Shown in pieces: positions 17,980 to 27,305 of a stretch of 64,000 bases of DNA. The stretch lies in the NCBI RefSeq assembly GCF_014283215.1, contig NZ_JACOMF010000018.1:1-64000 (forward strand). The letters run 5' to 3'. The position numbers and the translations under genes are program-made. Each line of letters begins with the position of its first letter. Position 1 is the stretch's first letter. Under the pieces are notes generated by a model. It saw nothing but the letters and a program-made list of their open reading frames with translations. It did no database searches and was not told the origin of the DNA. The DNA comes from Siccirubricoccus deserti. Its GTDB lineage: Bacteria; Pseudomonadota; Alphaproteobacteria; Acetobacterales; Acetobacteraceae.

Positions 17980-20900
17980 ATGATCTCGGCAGTCTTCGTC
18001 GACCGGCCACGGCTGGCGATCGTCATCGCCATCGTGACCACCCTGGCCGGCGCGCTGGCGCTGCTGCGCATTCCTGTTGCGCAGTTCCCGGACATCGTGC
18101 CGCCGCAGGTTTCGGTGAACGCAACCTACCCCGGCGCCTCGGCGGCGGTGGTGGAGGCGACCGTCGGGCAGATCATCGAAAGCGCCGTCAACGGCGTCGA
18201 GAACATGATCTACATGCGCTCGAACAGCGCCAATGACGGCACCTATTCGCTGAGCGTCAGCTTCGCCCTCGGCTCCAACCCCGATATCAACACCGTCAAC
18301 GTCAACAACCGCATCCAGGCCAACCTGGCGCGGCTGCCGCAGGAGGTGCAGCGGTCCGGCCTTATCGTCCGCAAGCAATCCTCCGCGGTATTGCAGTTCA
18401 TCGCGCTGACCTCGAACAGCGCCGAGCACACGCCGCTGTTCCTGTCGAATTACGCGACGATCAACATGATCGACCGCATGGCGCGCGTCCCCGGCGTCGG
18501 CCAGGTGAACCTGTTCGGCGCGATGAACTACTCGATGCGAGTCTGGTTCGAGACCGACCGGCTGACCAGCCTGAACCTGACGCCGCAGGACATCGTCTCG
18601 GCGATCCAGAGCCAGAACATCCAGGCCGCGGTCGGCCGCATCGGCGCCCAGCCGATCCCCGACACCCAGCAGTTCCAGATGAACATCCAGACCATGGGGC
18701 GGCTGGTCACGCCGGATCAATTCGGCAACATCATCATCCGCGCCAACGCCGATGGCTCGGTGCTGCGGGTGCGCGACGTGGCGCGCGTCGAGCTCGGCGC
18801 CCAGAGCATGGATACCCAGAGCCGGCTGAACGGCCAGCCGGCCATCACCATGGGCGTCTACCTCTCGCCCGGCGCCAATGCGGTGTCGGTCTCCAACGCC
18901 ATGCAGAAGACGCTGGACGAGCTCGGCACCCGCTTCCCGGAAGGAATGCGGGCGCAGGTGCTGTACGACAGCTCCACCTTCGTGGTCGACACCATCGGGG
19001 AGGTGATCACGACGCTGCTCGAGGCCTTCGTCCTCGTCGTCATCGTCGTCTACCTGTTCCTCGGCTCGATCCGCGCCACGCTGATCCCGACCATCGCGGT
19101 CCCGGTCAGCCTCATCGGCTCCTTCGCCATCCTGCTGGCCATCGGCTACAGCGCCAACACCATCTCCCTGCTCGGCATGGTGCTGGCCATCGGCATCGTC
19201 GTCGACGACGCCATCGTGGTCGTCGAGAACGTCGAGCGGGTGATGGAGGAGCACCCTGACTGGACGCCCAACCGGGCGGTGAAGCAGGCGATGGCCGAGA
19301 TCACCGCGCCGATCATCGCGATCACGCTGGTGCTGCTCTCGGTCTTCGTGCCGATCGCCTTCATCCCCGGCCTGTCGGGCGTGCTGTTCCGGCAGTTCGC
19401 GGTGACCATCTCGGCGGCGATGGTGATCTCGGCGATCAACGCGCTGACCCTCTCGCCGGCGCTCTGCGTGCTGTTCCTCAGGCATACCGGGCCGAAGCGC
19501 GGACCGATCAAATACGTCCTCCGCGGCATCGACAAGGTGCGCGACGGCTATGCCGCGGTGGTGCGGCGGCTGGTGCGGGTCTCGGTCCTGTCGCTGGCCA
19601 TCACCGTAGGGCTGGCCTTCGCCATCTTCGCCATCGGCTCGAAGACCCCGCAGGGCTTCCTGCCGCAGGAGGACCAGGGGACATTCTTCGTCCAGGTCTC
19701 CCTGCCGCAGGCCGCCTCGCTCTCCCGCACCCGCGCCGCGGTGGAGCAGGTGGAGGGCATTCTGAAGGACATCCCGGCGGTCGAGAACGTGCTGTCCATC
19801 GTCGGCTTCAGCCTGATCGACCAGGGCGCGCAGTCCAACTCCGCCTTCATCGTTGCGCGGCTGAGGCCCTTCGAGGACCGCACCAAGGCGGAGGACTCGG
19901 TCTTCGCCTCCATCGGCCGGGTGTTCGGCGCCGGCGCCGCGGTGCGCACCGCGACGGTGGTGGCCTTCAACCTGCCGCCGATCATCGGCCTCGGCACCGG
20001 CGGCGGCTTCGAGTACCAGTTGCAGGACCTCTCGGGGCGCGACCCGGCGGAACTCGGCAGCGCCATGCTCGGCCTGGTCGTCGCCGCCAACCAGGATCCG
20101 CGGCTGCAGCAGGTGTTCTCCACCTTCTCCGCCGCTACGCCCTCGCTGTACCTCGACGTGGACCGGGACAAGGCCCAGGCGCTCGGCGTGCCGGTGAGCG
20201 CGATCTTCTCGGCGTTGCAGGCCTCGCTCGGCGGCTTCTATGTCAACGACCTCAACCTGTTCGGCCGCACCTGGCAGGTGAACATCCAGGCCGAGGGCCA
20301 GGACCGCGACGACATCGACGACATCTGGCGCATCCGGGTACGCAACACCCGCGGCGACATGGTGCCGTTGCGCGCCTTCGCCGATGTGCGGATCGTCGTC
20401 GGGCCGCAGACCATCAGCCGCTACAACAACTATCGCGCGGTCTCGATCAGCGGCTCGCCCCGGGCCGGCGTCTCCTCCGGCGACGCGCTGGCGGCGATGG
20501 AGGAGCTTTCCGGTCGCGTGCTGCCGGCCGGCTACGGCTTCGAGTGGACCGGCACGGCCTATCAGGAGAAGCTGGCGGCGGGGCAGACGATCTACGTCGT
20601 CGCCCTGGCGGTGCTGTTCGCCTACCTCTTCCTCGTTGCTCTGTACGAGAGCTGGACCATCCCGGTGCCGGTGCTGCTCTCCGTCGTGGTCGGCGGGCTC
20701 GGCTCCTTCCTTGCCATCCAGATCGCCGGGCTCAGCCTCGACGTCTATGCGCAGATCGGGCTGGTGGTGCTGATCGCGCTGGCGGCGAAGAACGGCATCC
20801 TGATCATCGAATTCGCCAAGGAGGCGCGGGAGCGCGGCATGTCGATCCGCGACGCGGCGATCGAAGGCTCCCGCCTCCGGTTCCGCGCGGTGATGATGAC

Positions 20901-21165
20901 CTCCATCGCCTTCTGCCTCGGCCTGCTGCCGCTGGTCACGGCGACGGGCGCGGCGATGCTGTCCCGCCGCGCGGTCGGCACCCCGGTGTTCGGCGGCATG
21001 CTGGCGGCCTCGCTGTTCGGTATCTTCATGATCCCGATGCTCTACGTCGTGTTCCAGACGCTGCGGGAGAAGGTGAAGGGCTGGTTCGGGGTGCCGCCGC
21101 TGGAGCCCGCCGCCATCGGCCCGGGTGAGAGCCCGCGCCCGGCGCCGGACCGCCCGCGGCACTGA
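17980..21165 (+). CDS. RND multidrug efflux pump, HAE-1 (AcrB-like)
   Basis: Inner-membrane proton-driven pump of 1061 residues, the normal size for hydrophobe/amphiphile RND pumps. The N-terminus [19 protein letters not shown] is the first helix. The proton-relay aspartates are in [16 protein letters not shown], and the relay lysine is in [18 protein letters not shown]. Two large periplasmic loops sit between helices 1-2 and 7-8, as in AcrB. It exports drugs, dyes or solvents together with the adaptor encoded just upstream. Substrates cannot be predicted from this sequence. Confidence 0.96.
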   Translation: MISAVFVDRPRLAIVIAIVTTLAGALALLRIPVAQFPDIVPPQVSVNATYPGASAAVVEATVGQIIESAVNGVENMIYMRSNSANDGTYSLSVSFALGSNPDINTVNVNNRIQANLARLPQEVQRSGLIVRKQSSAVLQFIALTSNSAEHTPLFLSNYATINMIDRMARVPGVGQVNLFGAMNYSMRVWFETDRLTSLNLTPQDIVSAIQSQNIQAAVGRIGAQPIPDTQQFQMNIQTMGRLVTPDQFGNIIIRANADGSVLRVRDVARVELGAQSMDTQSRLNGQPAITMGVYLSPGANAVSVSNAMQKTLDELGTRFPEGMRAQVLYDSSTFVVDTIGEVITTLLEAFVLVVIVVYLFLGSIRATLIPTIAVPVSLIGSFAILLAIGYSANTISLLGMVLAIGIVVDDAIVVVENVERVMEEHPDWTPNRAVKQAMAEITAPIIAITLVLLSVFVPIAFIPGLSGVLFRQFAVTISAAMVISAINALTLSPALCVLFLRHTGPKRGPIKYVLRGIDKVRDGYAAVVRRLVRVSVLSLAITVGLAFAIFAIGSKTPQGFLPQEDQGTFFVQVSLPQAASLSRTRAAVEQVEGILKDIPAVENVLSIVGFSLIDQGAQSNSAFIVARLRPFEDRTKAEDSVFASIGRVFGAGAAVRTATVVAFNLPPIIGLGTGGGFEYQLQDLSGRDPAELGSAMLGLVVAANQDPRLQQVFSTFSAATPSLYLDVDRDKAQALGVPVSAIFSALQASLGGFYVNDLNLFGRTWQVNIQAEGQDRDDIDDIWRIRVRNTRGDMVPLRAFADVRIVVGPQTISRYNNYRAVSISGSPRAGVSSGDALAAMEELSGRVLPAGYGFEWTGTAYQEKLAAGQTIYVVALAVLFAYLFLVALYESWTIPVPVLLSVVVGGLGSFLAIQIAGLSLDVYAQIGLVVLIALAAKNGILIIEFAKEARERGMSIRDAAIEGSRLRFRAVMMTSIAFCLGLLPLVTATGAAMLSRRAVGTPVFGGMLAASLFGIFMIPMLYVVFQTLREKVKGWFGVPPLEPAAIGPGESPRPAPDRPRH

Positions 21166-21272
21166 GGGACCGGCTTGGCCGTGGAACGGGGGAGGAATTC
21201 CCACCTTCCCCCTTCCCGTCGCCCCCATGATCCGCAGATGATGGGGCACGGAATCACGGACGGGAGGTCGCC

Positions 21273-23606
21273 ATGGCGAAATTCGGGCTGAGCCAGCCGC
21301 TGCGCCGCATCGAGGATCCACGCCTGCTGAAGGGCGACGGCCGCTACACCGACGACATCGCCCCGCCGGGCGCCACCCATGGCGTGGTGCTGCGCAGCCC
21401 GCATGCCGCGGCGAAGATCCTCTCGATCGACACCGCACCGGCGCTGGCGGTGCCCGGCGTGCTGGCGGTCTTCACCGCCAAGGATTGGGCGGACCAGGGG
21501 CTCGGCGAGATTCCCTGCGTCATTCCGCTGAAGAACAGCGACGGCACCGCCCGGTCCAGCACCCCGCGCGGCGCCCTGGCGACCGACCGGGTGCGGCATG
21601 TCGGCGACCCGGTGGCCTTCGTCGTCGCCGAGACCGCCCAGGCGGCGAAGGACGGCGCCGAGGCGGTGTTCGTCGACTACGAGGAGCTGCCCTCCGCCAC
21701 CGACCTCGCGACGGCCCATAAGCCCGGCGCGGCGCAGGTCTGGGACGGTATCCCGAACAACATCGCCTTCGACTGGGAGACTGGCGACAAGGCCAAGGTC
21801 GAAGCGCTGATGCAGCAGGCGGCGCATGTGACGAAGTTGACGGTGGTGAACAACCGCGTTGTCGTCGCCAGCATGGAAGTGCGCGCCGCCACCGCCGAAT
21901 ACGACGCGGCGCAGGAGAAATTCACCCTGACCTGCGGCACCCAGGGCTCCTGGCTGGTGAAGGAGCTGCTGGCCGGCAGCGTCTTCCACCTGCCTCCCGA
22001 AAAATTCCGTGTGGTGACGCCGGATGTCGGCGGCGGCTTCGGCATGAAGCTCTACCTCTACGCCGAATACGCCCTGGTCTGCATGGCCGCCCGCACTCTG
22101 CAGCGCCCGGTGAAATGGACCAGCGAGCGGACCGAGGCCTTCCAGTCCGACACCCATGGCCGCGACAACATCACCGAAGGCGAGCTGGCGCTCGACAAGG
22201 ACGGCAAATTCCTGGCGCTCCGCACCCGGAACTACGCCAACATGGGCGCCTATCTCAACACCTTCGCGCCGATGATCCCGACCATGGCGGGCACCAAGGT
22301 GCTGGCCAGCGTCTATGATTTCCAGGCAATCCACGCCAACGTCATCGGCGTGCTGACCAACACCGTGCCGGTGGACGCCTATCGCGGCGCCGGCCGGCCG
22401 GAGAGCAACTACGTGGTCGAGCGGCTGATCGACGCCGCGGCACGCGAGCTGGGCATCGACCGTGTCGAGATCCGCAAGCGGAACATGGTCGGCCAGGGCG
22501 CCATGCCCTACGTCTCGGCCATGGGCCAGCGCTACGACAGCGGCGATTTCGCCACCGTGCTGGATGCGGCGCTGAAGAAGGCCGACTGGGCCGGCTTTCC
22601 GGCCCGTCGCGCCGCCGCCGCCGCACGCGGCCGGCAGCGCGGCATCGGCCTCGCCTACTATCTGGAAGCCACCGGTGGCGGCCCGACCGAACGCGCCGAG
22701 GTGCGCTTCGCCGCGGACGGCTTCGCCGAGGTGCTGGTCGGGACCCAGAGCACCGGGCAAGGGCACGAGACCGCCTATGCCATGCTGACCAGCCACGAGC
22801 TGGGCATCCCGATCGAGCGGATCCGCATCATCCAGGGCGATTCCGACGAGATCCCGACCGGCGGCGGCACCGGCGGCGCCCGCAGCCTCTATTCCGAGGG
22901 CCAGGCGATCCTGCTGACCACCGCCACGGTGATCGAGAAGGGCAAGCAGGCGGCTTCGGAGCATCTGGAGGCCGCGGTCGCCGACATCGAATTCACCCCG
23001 GCGGCCGGCAAGTTCAGCGTGGTCGGCACCGACCGCGGCGTCAACATCCTCGACCTCGCCCGCATCCAGCGGGAGCGGGCGGCGAAGGGCGAGCCGGCGA
23101 CCTTGCTCGATGCCGCCGAGGTGGCGGACATCAAGTCGCACACCTTCCCGAACGGCTGCCACATCGCCGAGGTGGAGGTCGAGCTCGACACCGGGCTGAT
23201 CACGGTGCCGCGCTACATCGTCGTCGACGATGTCGGCCATGCGATCAACCCGATGATCGTGCGCGGCCAGGTGCATGGCGGCGTGGCGCAGGGCATCGGC
23301 CAGGCGGTGCATGAACGCACCGCCTACGACCCGGAGAGCGGCCAGCTGCTCTCGGCCAGCTTCATGGACTACGCCCTGCCGCGCGCCGAGGATCTGCCGG
23401 ATATCGAGGTGGATTTCATCTCGGTGCCCTGCGAGACCAACCCGCTCGGCGTCAAGGGCGCCGGCGAGGCAGGGGCGGTGGGCTCGCCGCCGGCGCTGAT
23501 GAATGCGCTGGTGGATGCGCTGTCGCAGGTCGGGGTGAACCACCTGGACATGCCGGCGACGCCGGAGAGCGTGTGGAAGGCGATCGCCCAGGCGAAGGCG
23601 GCCTGA
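21273..23606 (+). CDS. Xanthine dehydrogenase family molybdopterin-binding (large) subunit
   Basis: Molybdenum hydroxylase large subunit of 777 residues. The N-terminal aldehyde-oxidase-type domain begins RRIEDPRLLKGDGRYTDDI. Cofactor-contact segments include GGGFGMKLYLYAEYA, AYRGAGRPE and GQGHETAYAM. The catalytic Glu is in KGAGEAGAVGSPPA. The active-site loop reads AYRGAGR rather than the AYRCSFR of form I CO dehydrogenase, so CO oxidation is unlikely; an aldehyde or N-heterocycle is more probable. The [2Fe-2S] and FAD subunits are normally encoded alongside but are absent here. A GGGAGG box precedes the ATG. Confidence 0.92.
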   Translation: MAKFGLSQPLRRIEDPRLLKGDGRYTDDIAPPGATHGVVLRSPHAAAKILSIDTAPALAVPGVLAVFTAKDWADQGLGEIPCVIPLKNSDGTARSSTPRGALATDRVRHVGDPVAFVVAETAQAAKDGAEAVFVDYEELPSATDLATAHKPGAAQVWDGIPNNIAFDWETGDKAKVEALMQQAAHVTKLTVVNNRVVVASMEVRAATAEYDAAQEKFTLTCGTQGSWLVKELLAGSVFHLPPEKFRVVTPDVGGGFGMKLYLYAEYALVCMAARTLQRPVKWTSERTEAFQSDTHGRDNITEGELALDKDGKFLALRTRNYANMGAYLNTFAPMIPTMAGTKVLASVYDFQAIHANVIGVLTNTVPVDAYRGAGRPESNYVVERLIDAAARELGIDRVEIRKRNMVGQGAMPYVSAMGQRYDSGDFATVLDAALKKADWAGFPARRAAAAARGRQRGIGLAYYLEATGGGPTERAEVRFAADGFAEVLVGTQSTGQGHETAYAMLTSHELGIPIERIRIIQGDSDEIPTGGGTGGARSLYSEGQAILLTTATVIEKGKQAASEHLEAAVADIEFTPAAGKFSVVGTDRGVNILDLARIQRERAAKGEPATLLDAAEVADIKSHTFPNGCHIAEVEVELDTGLITVPRYIVVDDVGHAINPMIVRGQVHGGVAQGIGQAVHERTAYDPESGQLLSASFMDYALPRAEDLPDIEVDFISVPCETNPLGVKGAGEAGAVGSPPALMNALVDALSQVGVNHLDMPATPESVWKAIAQAKAA

Positions 23607-23614
23607 GACAGGAC

Positions 23615-23636
23615 GGGGGGCCGCTCAAGGCCCCCC
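23615..23636 (+). terminator. Strong hairpin after molybdenum hydroxylase gene
   Basis: GGGGGGCC-GCTCAA-GGCCCCCC, an 8-bp perfect GC stem with a 6-base loop, 9 bases past the stop codon of the molybdenum hydroxylase gene. It is followed by GCTTCGG, not a U-run. It also lies downstream of the convergent secreted-protein gene, so it may serve both. Confidence 0.55.
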
Positions 23637-23664
23637 GCTTCGGCTCGAAATATCCGACCGCACG

Positions 23665-24303
23665 CTACCGCACGGCGTAATCCACCGTCTCGCAGAGGTT
23701 CAGCCTCCGGCGCTCTTGCGCTTGGCCGCCCTGCAGCACCCAGCGCAAATCATAGGTGCACTCCCCGGCCGGCAGCCGCACCGCGAAGCGTGCGCCGGGC
23801 TGCACCACCTCATCGCCCAGCCGGTCCGGACCCCAGGAGTTCTCGGAGCTGGGCGAGGCGTAGAATTGCTCGATCACCTGCCCACTCTGGTTCACCAGGT
23901 TGAACGACGGATTGCCCTGCTGGCCGCCCTGCGCCTGCGGCGGCTGGCTGCGCTGCCGCGGCGGGGCCGTGCCGCCAACCCCGCCAAGCACCACGTCCAC
24001 CAGGTTGCAGGTGTTGAGGCTGCGCCGCTCCTCGGCGGTGTTGCCCTGGTAAACGATGCGGATGTCGTAGACGCATTGACCATCTGCCGGCAGCCGAACG
24101 ATGTAGCTGCCGCCCGGGGCGATGACGTCGCTGCCCAGCCGATCCTGCCCCCAATTCTGCTCGGTGGAGGGCGAGGCATAGACCTCGTTCACCACATTCG
24201 GCGAATTGTTGATAATTCGGAAAGATGGGTCGTTGGACTGCGCCATGGCCGGGCCCACGGCCGAGACGGCGAGCAGCGCGGCGAACAGCGCGCGACGAAG
24301 CAT
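23665..24303 (-). CDS. Secreted hypothetical protein with a tandemly duplicated domain
   Basis: Exported protein of 212 residues of unknown function. Residues 1-22 form a Sec signal (MLRRALFAALLAVSAVGPA, then MAQ). Two copies of a domain of about 80 residues follow, joined by a Pro/Gln-rich linker. Each copy has the pattern N-x-S...YASPS-x-E...WG-x-DRLG...V-x-PG...VRLPA...C-x-YD-x-R...ERR-x-LN-x-C. By eye about half the positions are identical. Each copy has two cysteines, probably a disulfide. ATG 24303 has GGGAGG just upstream. I do not recognise a named family; periplasmic stress or metal-response proteins with Cys-containing repeats are possible analogues. Confidence 0.82.
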   Translation of the reverse strand: MLRRALFAALLAVSAVGPAMAQSNDPSFRIINNSPNVVNEVYASPSTEQNWGQDRLGSDVIAPGGSYIVRLPADGQCVYDIRIVYQGNTAEERRSLNTCNLVDVVLGGVGGTAPPRQRSQPPQAQGGQQGNPSFNLVNQSGQVIEQFYASPSSENSWGPDRLGDEVVQPGARFAVRLPAGECTYDLRWVLQGGQAQERRRLNLCETVDYAVR

Positions 24304-24408
24304 GCGGACCTCCCGAAGAACTTGTGGTTGCAGCCTAGAGCAATCCACACGAACCGAAAACGGCCTACGCGAAACAACTGCTCTGGAATCAAGGGCTTCC
24401 GGACAAGA

Positions 24409-24426
24409 CTGCAGCCCGGGCTGCAG
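24409..24426. terminator. 18-bp perfect palindrome downstream of marR-type gene
   Basis: CTGCAGCCCGGGCTGCAG is fully self-complementary. It lies 20 bases beyond the MarR-type gene's stop on the minus strand, where TCTTGTCC follows. It could form a tight terminator stem or be a protein site. It is upstream of the secreted-protein gene. Confidence 0.35.
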
Positions 24427-24445
24427 CGGCCGGCGCTGGCCTGGC

Positions 24446-24940
24446 TCAATCTAGCCCATCCGCGGCCGCCTCGGCCCCCATCTCGCTCAACCGTCGGTCC
24501 AACTGGTCGAGCAGAGCCTGCAGCGCCACCAGATCCGCCGCGGCCAGCCCGACCAGAAGCTCCGCCTCCAGCCCGCGTGCCAGGGGCACGATGCCGGCAT
24601 GGACCTGCCGCCCCTCCGGCGTCATCACCAGCCGATGCACCCGGCGGTCGGCGGCATCCTCCTCCCGCGCCAGCAGGCCACGGTCGTGCAATTGCCGCAC
24701 GGCGCGGCTCACCTTCACCTTGCCCATCGCCGTCCGCTCGGCGATCTCGCTGCCCGGGAGCCGGCCGAAGCGGCCGAGCCCCGCCAGAACCGGCCATTCC
24801 GGGATGGACAGGCCGAAGGCCTCGGAATAACGCCGGGCGAACAGACGGGAGGCGCGCTTCGTGACCACCGAAAGCCGGTAGGGCAGGAACCGGTCCAATG
24901 CGAAGGCCGCCGCCTCGGCCGGTTTCGACTCCCTGCGCAC
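24446..24940 (-). CDS. MarR family transcriptional regulator
   Basis: Winged-helix regulator of 164 residues. It has a dimerisation helix near LDRFLPYRLSVVTKRASRLFA, then the DNA-binding core SIPEWPVLAGLGRFGRLPGSEIAERTAM and the wing DAADRRVHRLVMTPEGR (the D-x-R-D/A-x-R-x3-L wing typical of MarR). It probably represses nearby genes in response to a small aromatic ligand. The start is set at a GTG (24940), since longer frames run into the upstream palindrome and methyltransferase gene. The methyltransferase gene lies upstream on the same strand, separated by a large hairpin. Confidence 0.86.
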   Translation of the reverse strand: MRRESKPAEAAAFALDRFLPYRLSVVTKRASRLFARRYSEAFGLSIPEWPVLAGLGRFGRLPGSEIAERTAMGKVKVSRAVRQLHDRGLLAREEDAADRRVHRLVMTPEGRQVHAGIVPLARGLEAELLVGLAAADLVALQALLDQLDRRLSEMGAEAAADGLD

Positions 24941-24965
24941 TGCCCCGCCCCTCGTGGGCAATCTG

Positions 24966-25002
24966 GAGCGGATCGCAGTCCGGTTGGGACAGTGATCCGC
25001 TC
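24966..25002. repeat. Long palindrome, REP-like intergenic element (copy 1)
   Basis: GAGCGGATC...GATCCGCTC outer arms (9 bp) enclose inner arms GTCC/GGAC around the loop GGTTG, with only one A-A mismatch and one G-U pair, giving a stem of about 16 bp. It ends on the first base of the methyltransferase stop codon. A second hairpin with the same AGCGGAT/ATCCGCT-type core and the same 5-base loop size lies at 57416-57461. This suggests a dispersed palindromic repeat that may also act as a terminator or attenuator before marR. Confidence 0.55.
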
Positions 25003-25943
25003 TAGCTGCGCTCGCGCGGCCTGACCTCCAGTGTCGCCCGCGCCACCAGGTCGTCGGCCGCCGGGCGCATCGCATCCGGGTGGGGGCGGCGCGGCCCTGC
25101 CGGGCGCCGCGGCCAGATCACCGCCTCGGTCACCTCCACCGCGAAGCCGGCCCTGCGGAAGCGGGAGGTCATGGCCGAAAGTCCCAGCCGATTCACGTAG
25201 ATCCCGGCCCGGCCGACCAGCGGGCTCGCCCAGAATCGGTCGCTGAACCGCAGGTGCTGCAGCCCGCCGCCGAGATGGTCCTGGAAATCGATGGTGTGCA
25301 GCCCGACGCCCTCCGGCGCCATCACCCGGCGGAGCTGCGCCATCAGCGGCGCCATGTCCTCGCGCCGCACGTGCTCCAGCACCGCCTCGCTGACCACCAA
25401 GTCGATCGACCCGTCGGGGATGGCAGCCAGCGCCGACGGCCCGCCGATCAGCAGCCGGGCCTGGCTGCGGGCGAGGATGGCGGCGCGGTCGGCGCAGCCC
25501 GAGAGATCCGGCGCCATGACGCCATGGGTGCGCCCGGTGGCCGCCGCTGCGAGATAGGGCCCGGCCTCGCGCGGGGCGCTGTCGGCGGGGTCGACGAACC
25601 AGATCCGCTCGGCGCCCAGCCCGGCCAGCAGCGGCGCCCGCAGCACCATCCGTCCCGGCCCGACCTCCAGCATGCTGCGCGGGCGATGACCGAGCAGCTC
25701 GGTCGCCTGGTCGAACCAAGCCTGCGGCGTGCCGATGAGCTTGGCCGGATCGGAGGCGCCATAGGATGGCCGCGCCAGCCCGAACCGCCGGGCGCGCGCG
25801 CCATGCACGCCGACCGCCGCCAGCCCAAGCTTGACGCCGAGCTTCACAAACCAGGGCACTGGCATGCCGCGGGACAGGCCGGGCGGGGCCTCCACCAGCC
25901 GTCGCGGCCGCGCCGCTTCCTCCGTCCTGTGCGTCATGACCAT
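25002..25943 (-). CDS. Class I SAM-dependent methyltransferase
   Basis: Methyltransferase of 313 residues. The SAM motif I is MLEVGPGRMVLRAPLL, the acidic strand end is IWFVDPAD, and motif IV-like IDLVVSEAVLEHV is followed by LRRVMAPEGVGLHTIDF. The protein ends with a basic, Pro-rich tail. The start is placed at ATG 25943 (MVMTHRTEE); 25937 is equally possible, while the outer in-frame ATG at 26039 would overlap the divergent amidohydrolase gene. The acceptor is unknown; the shape resembles methyltransferases acting on surface glycans or lipids. It is upstream of marR on the same strand. Confidence 0.85.
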   Translation of the reverse strand: MVMTHRTEEAARPRRLVEAPPGLSRGMPVPWFVKLGVKLGLAAVGVHGARARRFGLARPSYGASDPAKLIGTPQAWFDQATELLGHRPRSMLEVGPGRMVLRAPLLAGLGAERIWFVDPADSAPREAGPYLAAAATGRTHGVMAPDLSGCADRAAILARSQARLLIGGPSALAAIPDGSIDLVVSEAVLEHVRREDMAPLMAQLRRVMAPEGVGLHTIDFQDHLGGGLQHLRFSDRFWASPLVGRAGIYVNRLGLSAMTSRFRRAGFAVEVTEAVIWPRRPAGPRRPHPDAMRPAADDLVARATLEVRPRERS

Positions 25944-26053
25944 GGGGTGACTCGCCTCTGGCGGAAGCCATAGCGCAAGGCGCAGGTGTTTGCCCATCAT
26001 TCGCATGCATCGGATACTCGAGCGATGCAGGAAAACCACGCACGCCTTCTGCC

Positions 26054-27223
26054 ACGCCCATTGAACACATCCGTCGCTATCAGGCTGAGCTGACCGCCTG
26101 GCGGCGCGACTTCCACGCCCATCTCGAAGCCGGTTTCGAGGAACACCGCACCAGCGCCCTGGTCGCCGAGCGGCTGGCCGCCTGGGGGATCGAGGTGCAT
26201 CGCGGGATCGGCGGCACCGGCGTGGTCGGCGTGCTGCGCTCCGGCCGCGGCAACCTGGCGGTCGGGCTGCGCGCCGACACGGATGCGCTCGAGATGCCGG
26301 AGGCGAACGACTTTCCCTACCGCAGCACCATCCCCGGCAAGATGCATGGCTGCGGCCATGACGGCCACACCACCATGCTGCTCGGCGCCGCCCGCTACCT
26401 GGCGGAGACGAAGAACTTCGACGGCATCGTCCATTTCATCTTCCAGCCGGCCGAGGAGGGCCAGGGCGGTGCCCAGGCCATGGTCGCCGACGGGCTGTTC
26501 GAGCGCTTCCCCTGTGACTCCGTCTACGGGCTGCACAACCAGCCAGGCATGGCGGTCGGGCATTACGGCATCCGCGCCGGGGCGATGATGGCCGGCTGCG
26601 GCTTCTTCGACCTCGACATCCACGGCCGTGGCGGCCATGGCGCCCGGCCGGAGAGCACGGTGAATCCGGTGGTCTGCGGCGCCGCCGTCGTCTCGGCCTT
26701 CCAGAGCATCGTCGCCCGCAACGTGGCGCCGAACGACACCGCGGTGGTCAGCGTGACCGGCTTCACCGCAGGCACCGCCTACAACGTGATCCCGGAACGG
26801 GTCTCGCTGCGTGGCACGGTGCGCGCCTTCCGCACCGGGACGATGCAGCTGGTGGAGGAGCGGATGCGGGCGCTGGCCACCAGCATCGCCAGCGGCTTCG
26901 GCGCGACGGCGGAGCTGGCCTTCCGCGAGGTGACGGTGCCGGTTGTGAACGGGGCGGCGCAGACCGCGCTGATCGCCGATGCCGCCGCCGCCATGGTCGG
27001 CGAGGCGCATGTCGACCGCCAGCGCATCCCGGCCATGGGCTCGGAGGATTTCTCCTACATGCTGGCGGAACGGCCTGGAGCCTACATCCTGGTCGGCAAC
27101 GGCACCGGCGAGGCGGGCGGCTGCGAGGTGCACAACCCGCGCTACGACCTCAACGACGCCGCCATCCCCTATGGCGCCGGCATACTGGCCGCGGTGGTGG
27201 AGAAGGAGTTGCCGCGGGGCTGA
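26054..27223 (+). CDS. M20 family amidohydrolase (hippurate/N-acyl amino acid hydrolase type), unusual start
   Basis: Zinc-dependent peptidase-like amidohydrolase of about 389 residues. The metal and catalytic motifs are DTDALEM, KMHGCGHDGHTTMLLGAA, FQPAEEGQGGA and GSEDFSYML. The dimerisation-domain motif GRGGHGARPE is also present. It cleaves N-acylated amino acids. The N-terminal TAWRRDFHAH is in frame and expected in the family, but upstream of it I find no in-frame ATG, GTG or TTG. The family usually begins M-P-I-x-x-I, and here the codon before Pro-Ile-Glu is ACG (26054). Either ACG is used, a T was lost, or a one-base deletion separates an ATG at 26025 from the gene. An internal GTG (26195) would remove conserved residues. 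Confidence 0.8.
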   Translation, partial: TPIEHIRRYQAELTAWRRDFHAHLEAGFEEHRTSALVAERLAAWGIEVHRGIGGTGVVGVLRSGRGNLAVGLRADTDALEMPEANDFPYRSTIPGKMHGCGHDGHTTMLLGAARYLAETKNFDGIVHFIFQPAEEGQGGAQAMVADGLFERFPCDSVYGLHNQPGMAVGHYGIRAGAMMAGCGFFDLDIHGRGGHGARPESTVNPVVCGAAVVSAFQSIVARNVAPNDTAVVSVTGFTAGTAYNVIPERVSLRGTVRAFRTGTMQLVEERMRALATSIASGFGATAELAFREVTVPVVNGAAQTALIADAAAAMVGEAHVDRQRIPAMGSEDFSYMLAERPGAYILVGNGTGEAGGCEVHNPRYDLNDAAIPYGAGILAAVVEKELPRG

Positions 27224-27305
27224 CCGCCCCGTGGGTGAACCTCCGCATGTCGACGGCGTTCCAGCCTTAAGGCCGATCCCCGGCCGGGAGGCCACCGGCC
27301 GATTG

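Noticed and set aside
21180-21262. Hairpin-like G-rich/C-rich stretch after the RND pump gene as a terminator
   Set aside because: The arms (GGGGGAGG and CTTCCCCC) contain a mismatch and overlap other possible pairings; too ambiguous to call.
16381-21438. 1685-codon open frame on the minus strand opposite the RND genes
   Set aside because: Composition is dominated by Arg, His, Asp and Gln, as for a mirror frame of a high-GC gene; it has no domains, and the plus strand encodes a clear RND pump.
21042-23543. 833-codon minus-strand frame opposite the molybdenum hydroxylase gene
   Set aside because: Shadow frame; no start signal or domain, typical antisense composition.
21273-23606. CO dehydrogenase large subunit (coxL)
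   Set aside because: The active-site loop is AYRGAGR, not the AYRCSFR of form I enzymes, and coxM/coxS are missing.
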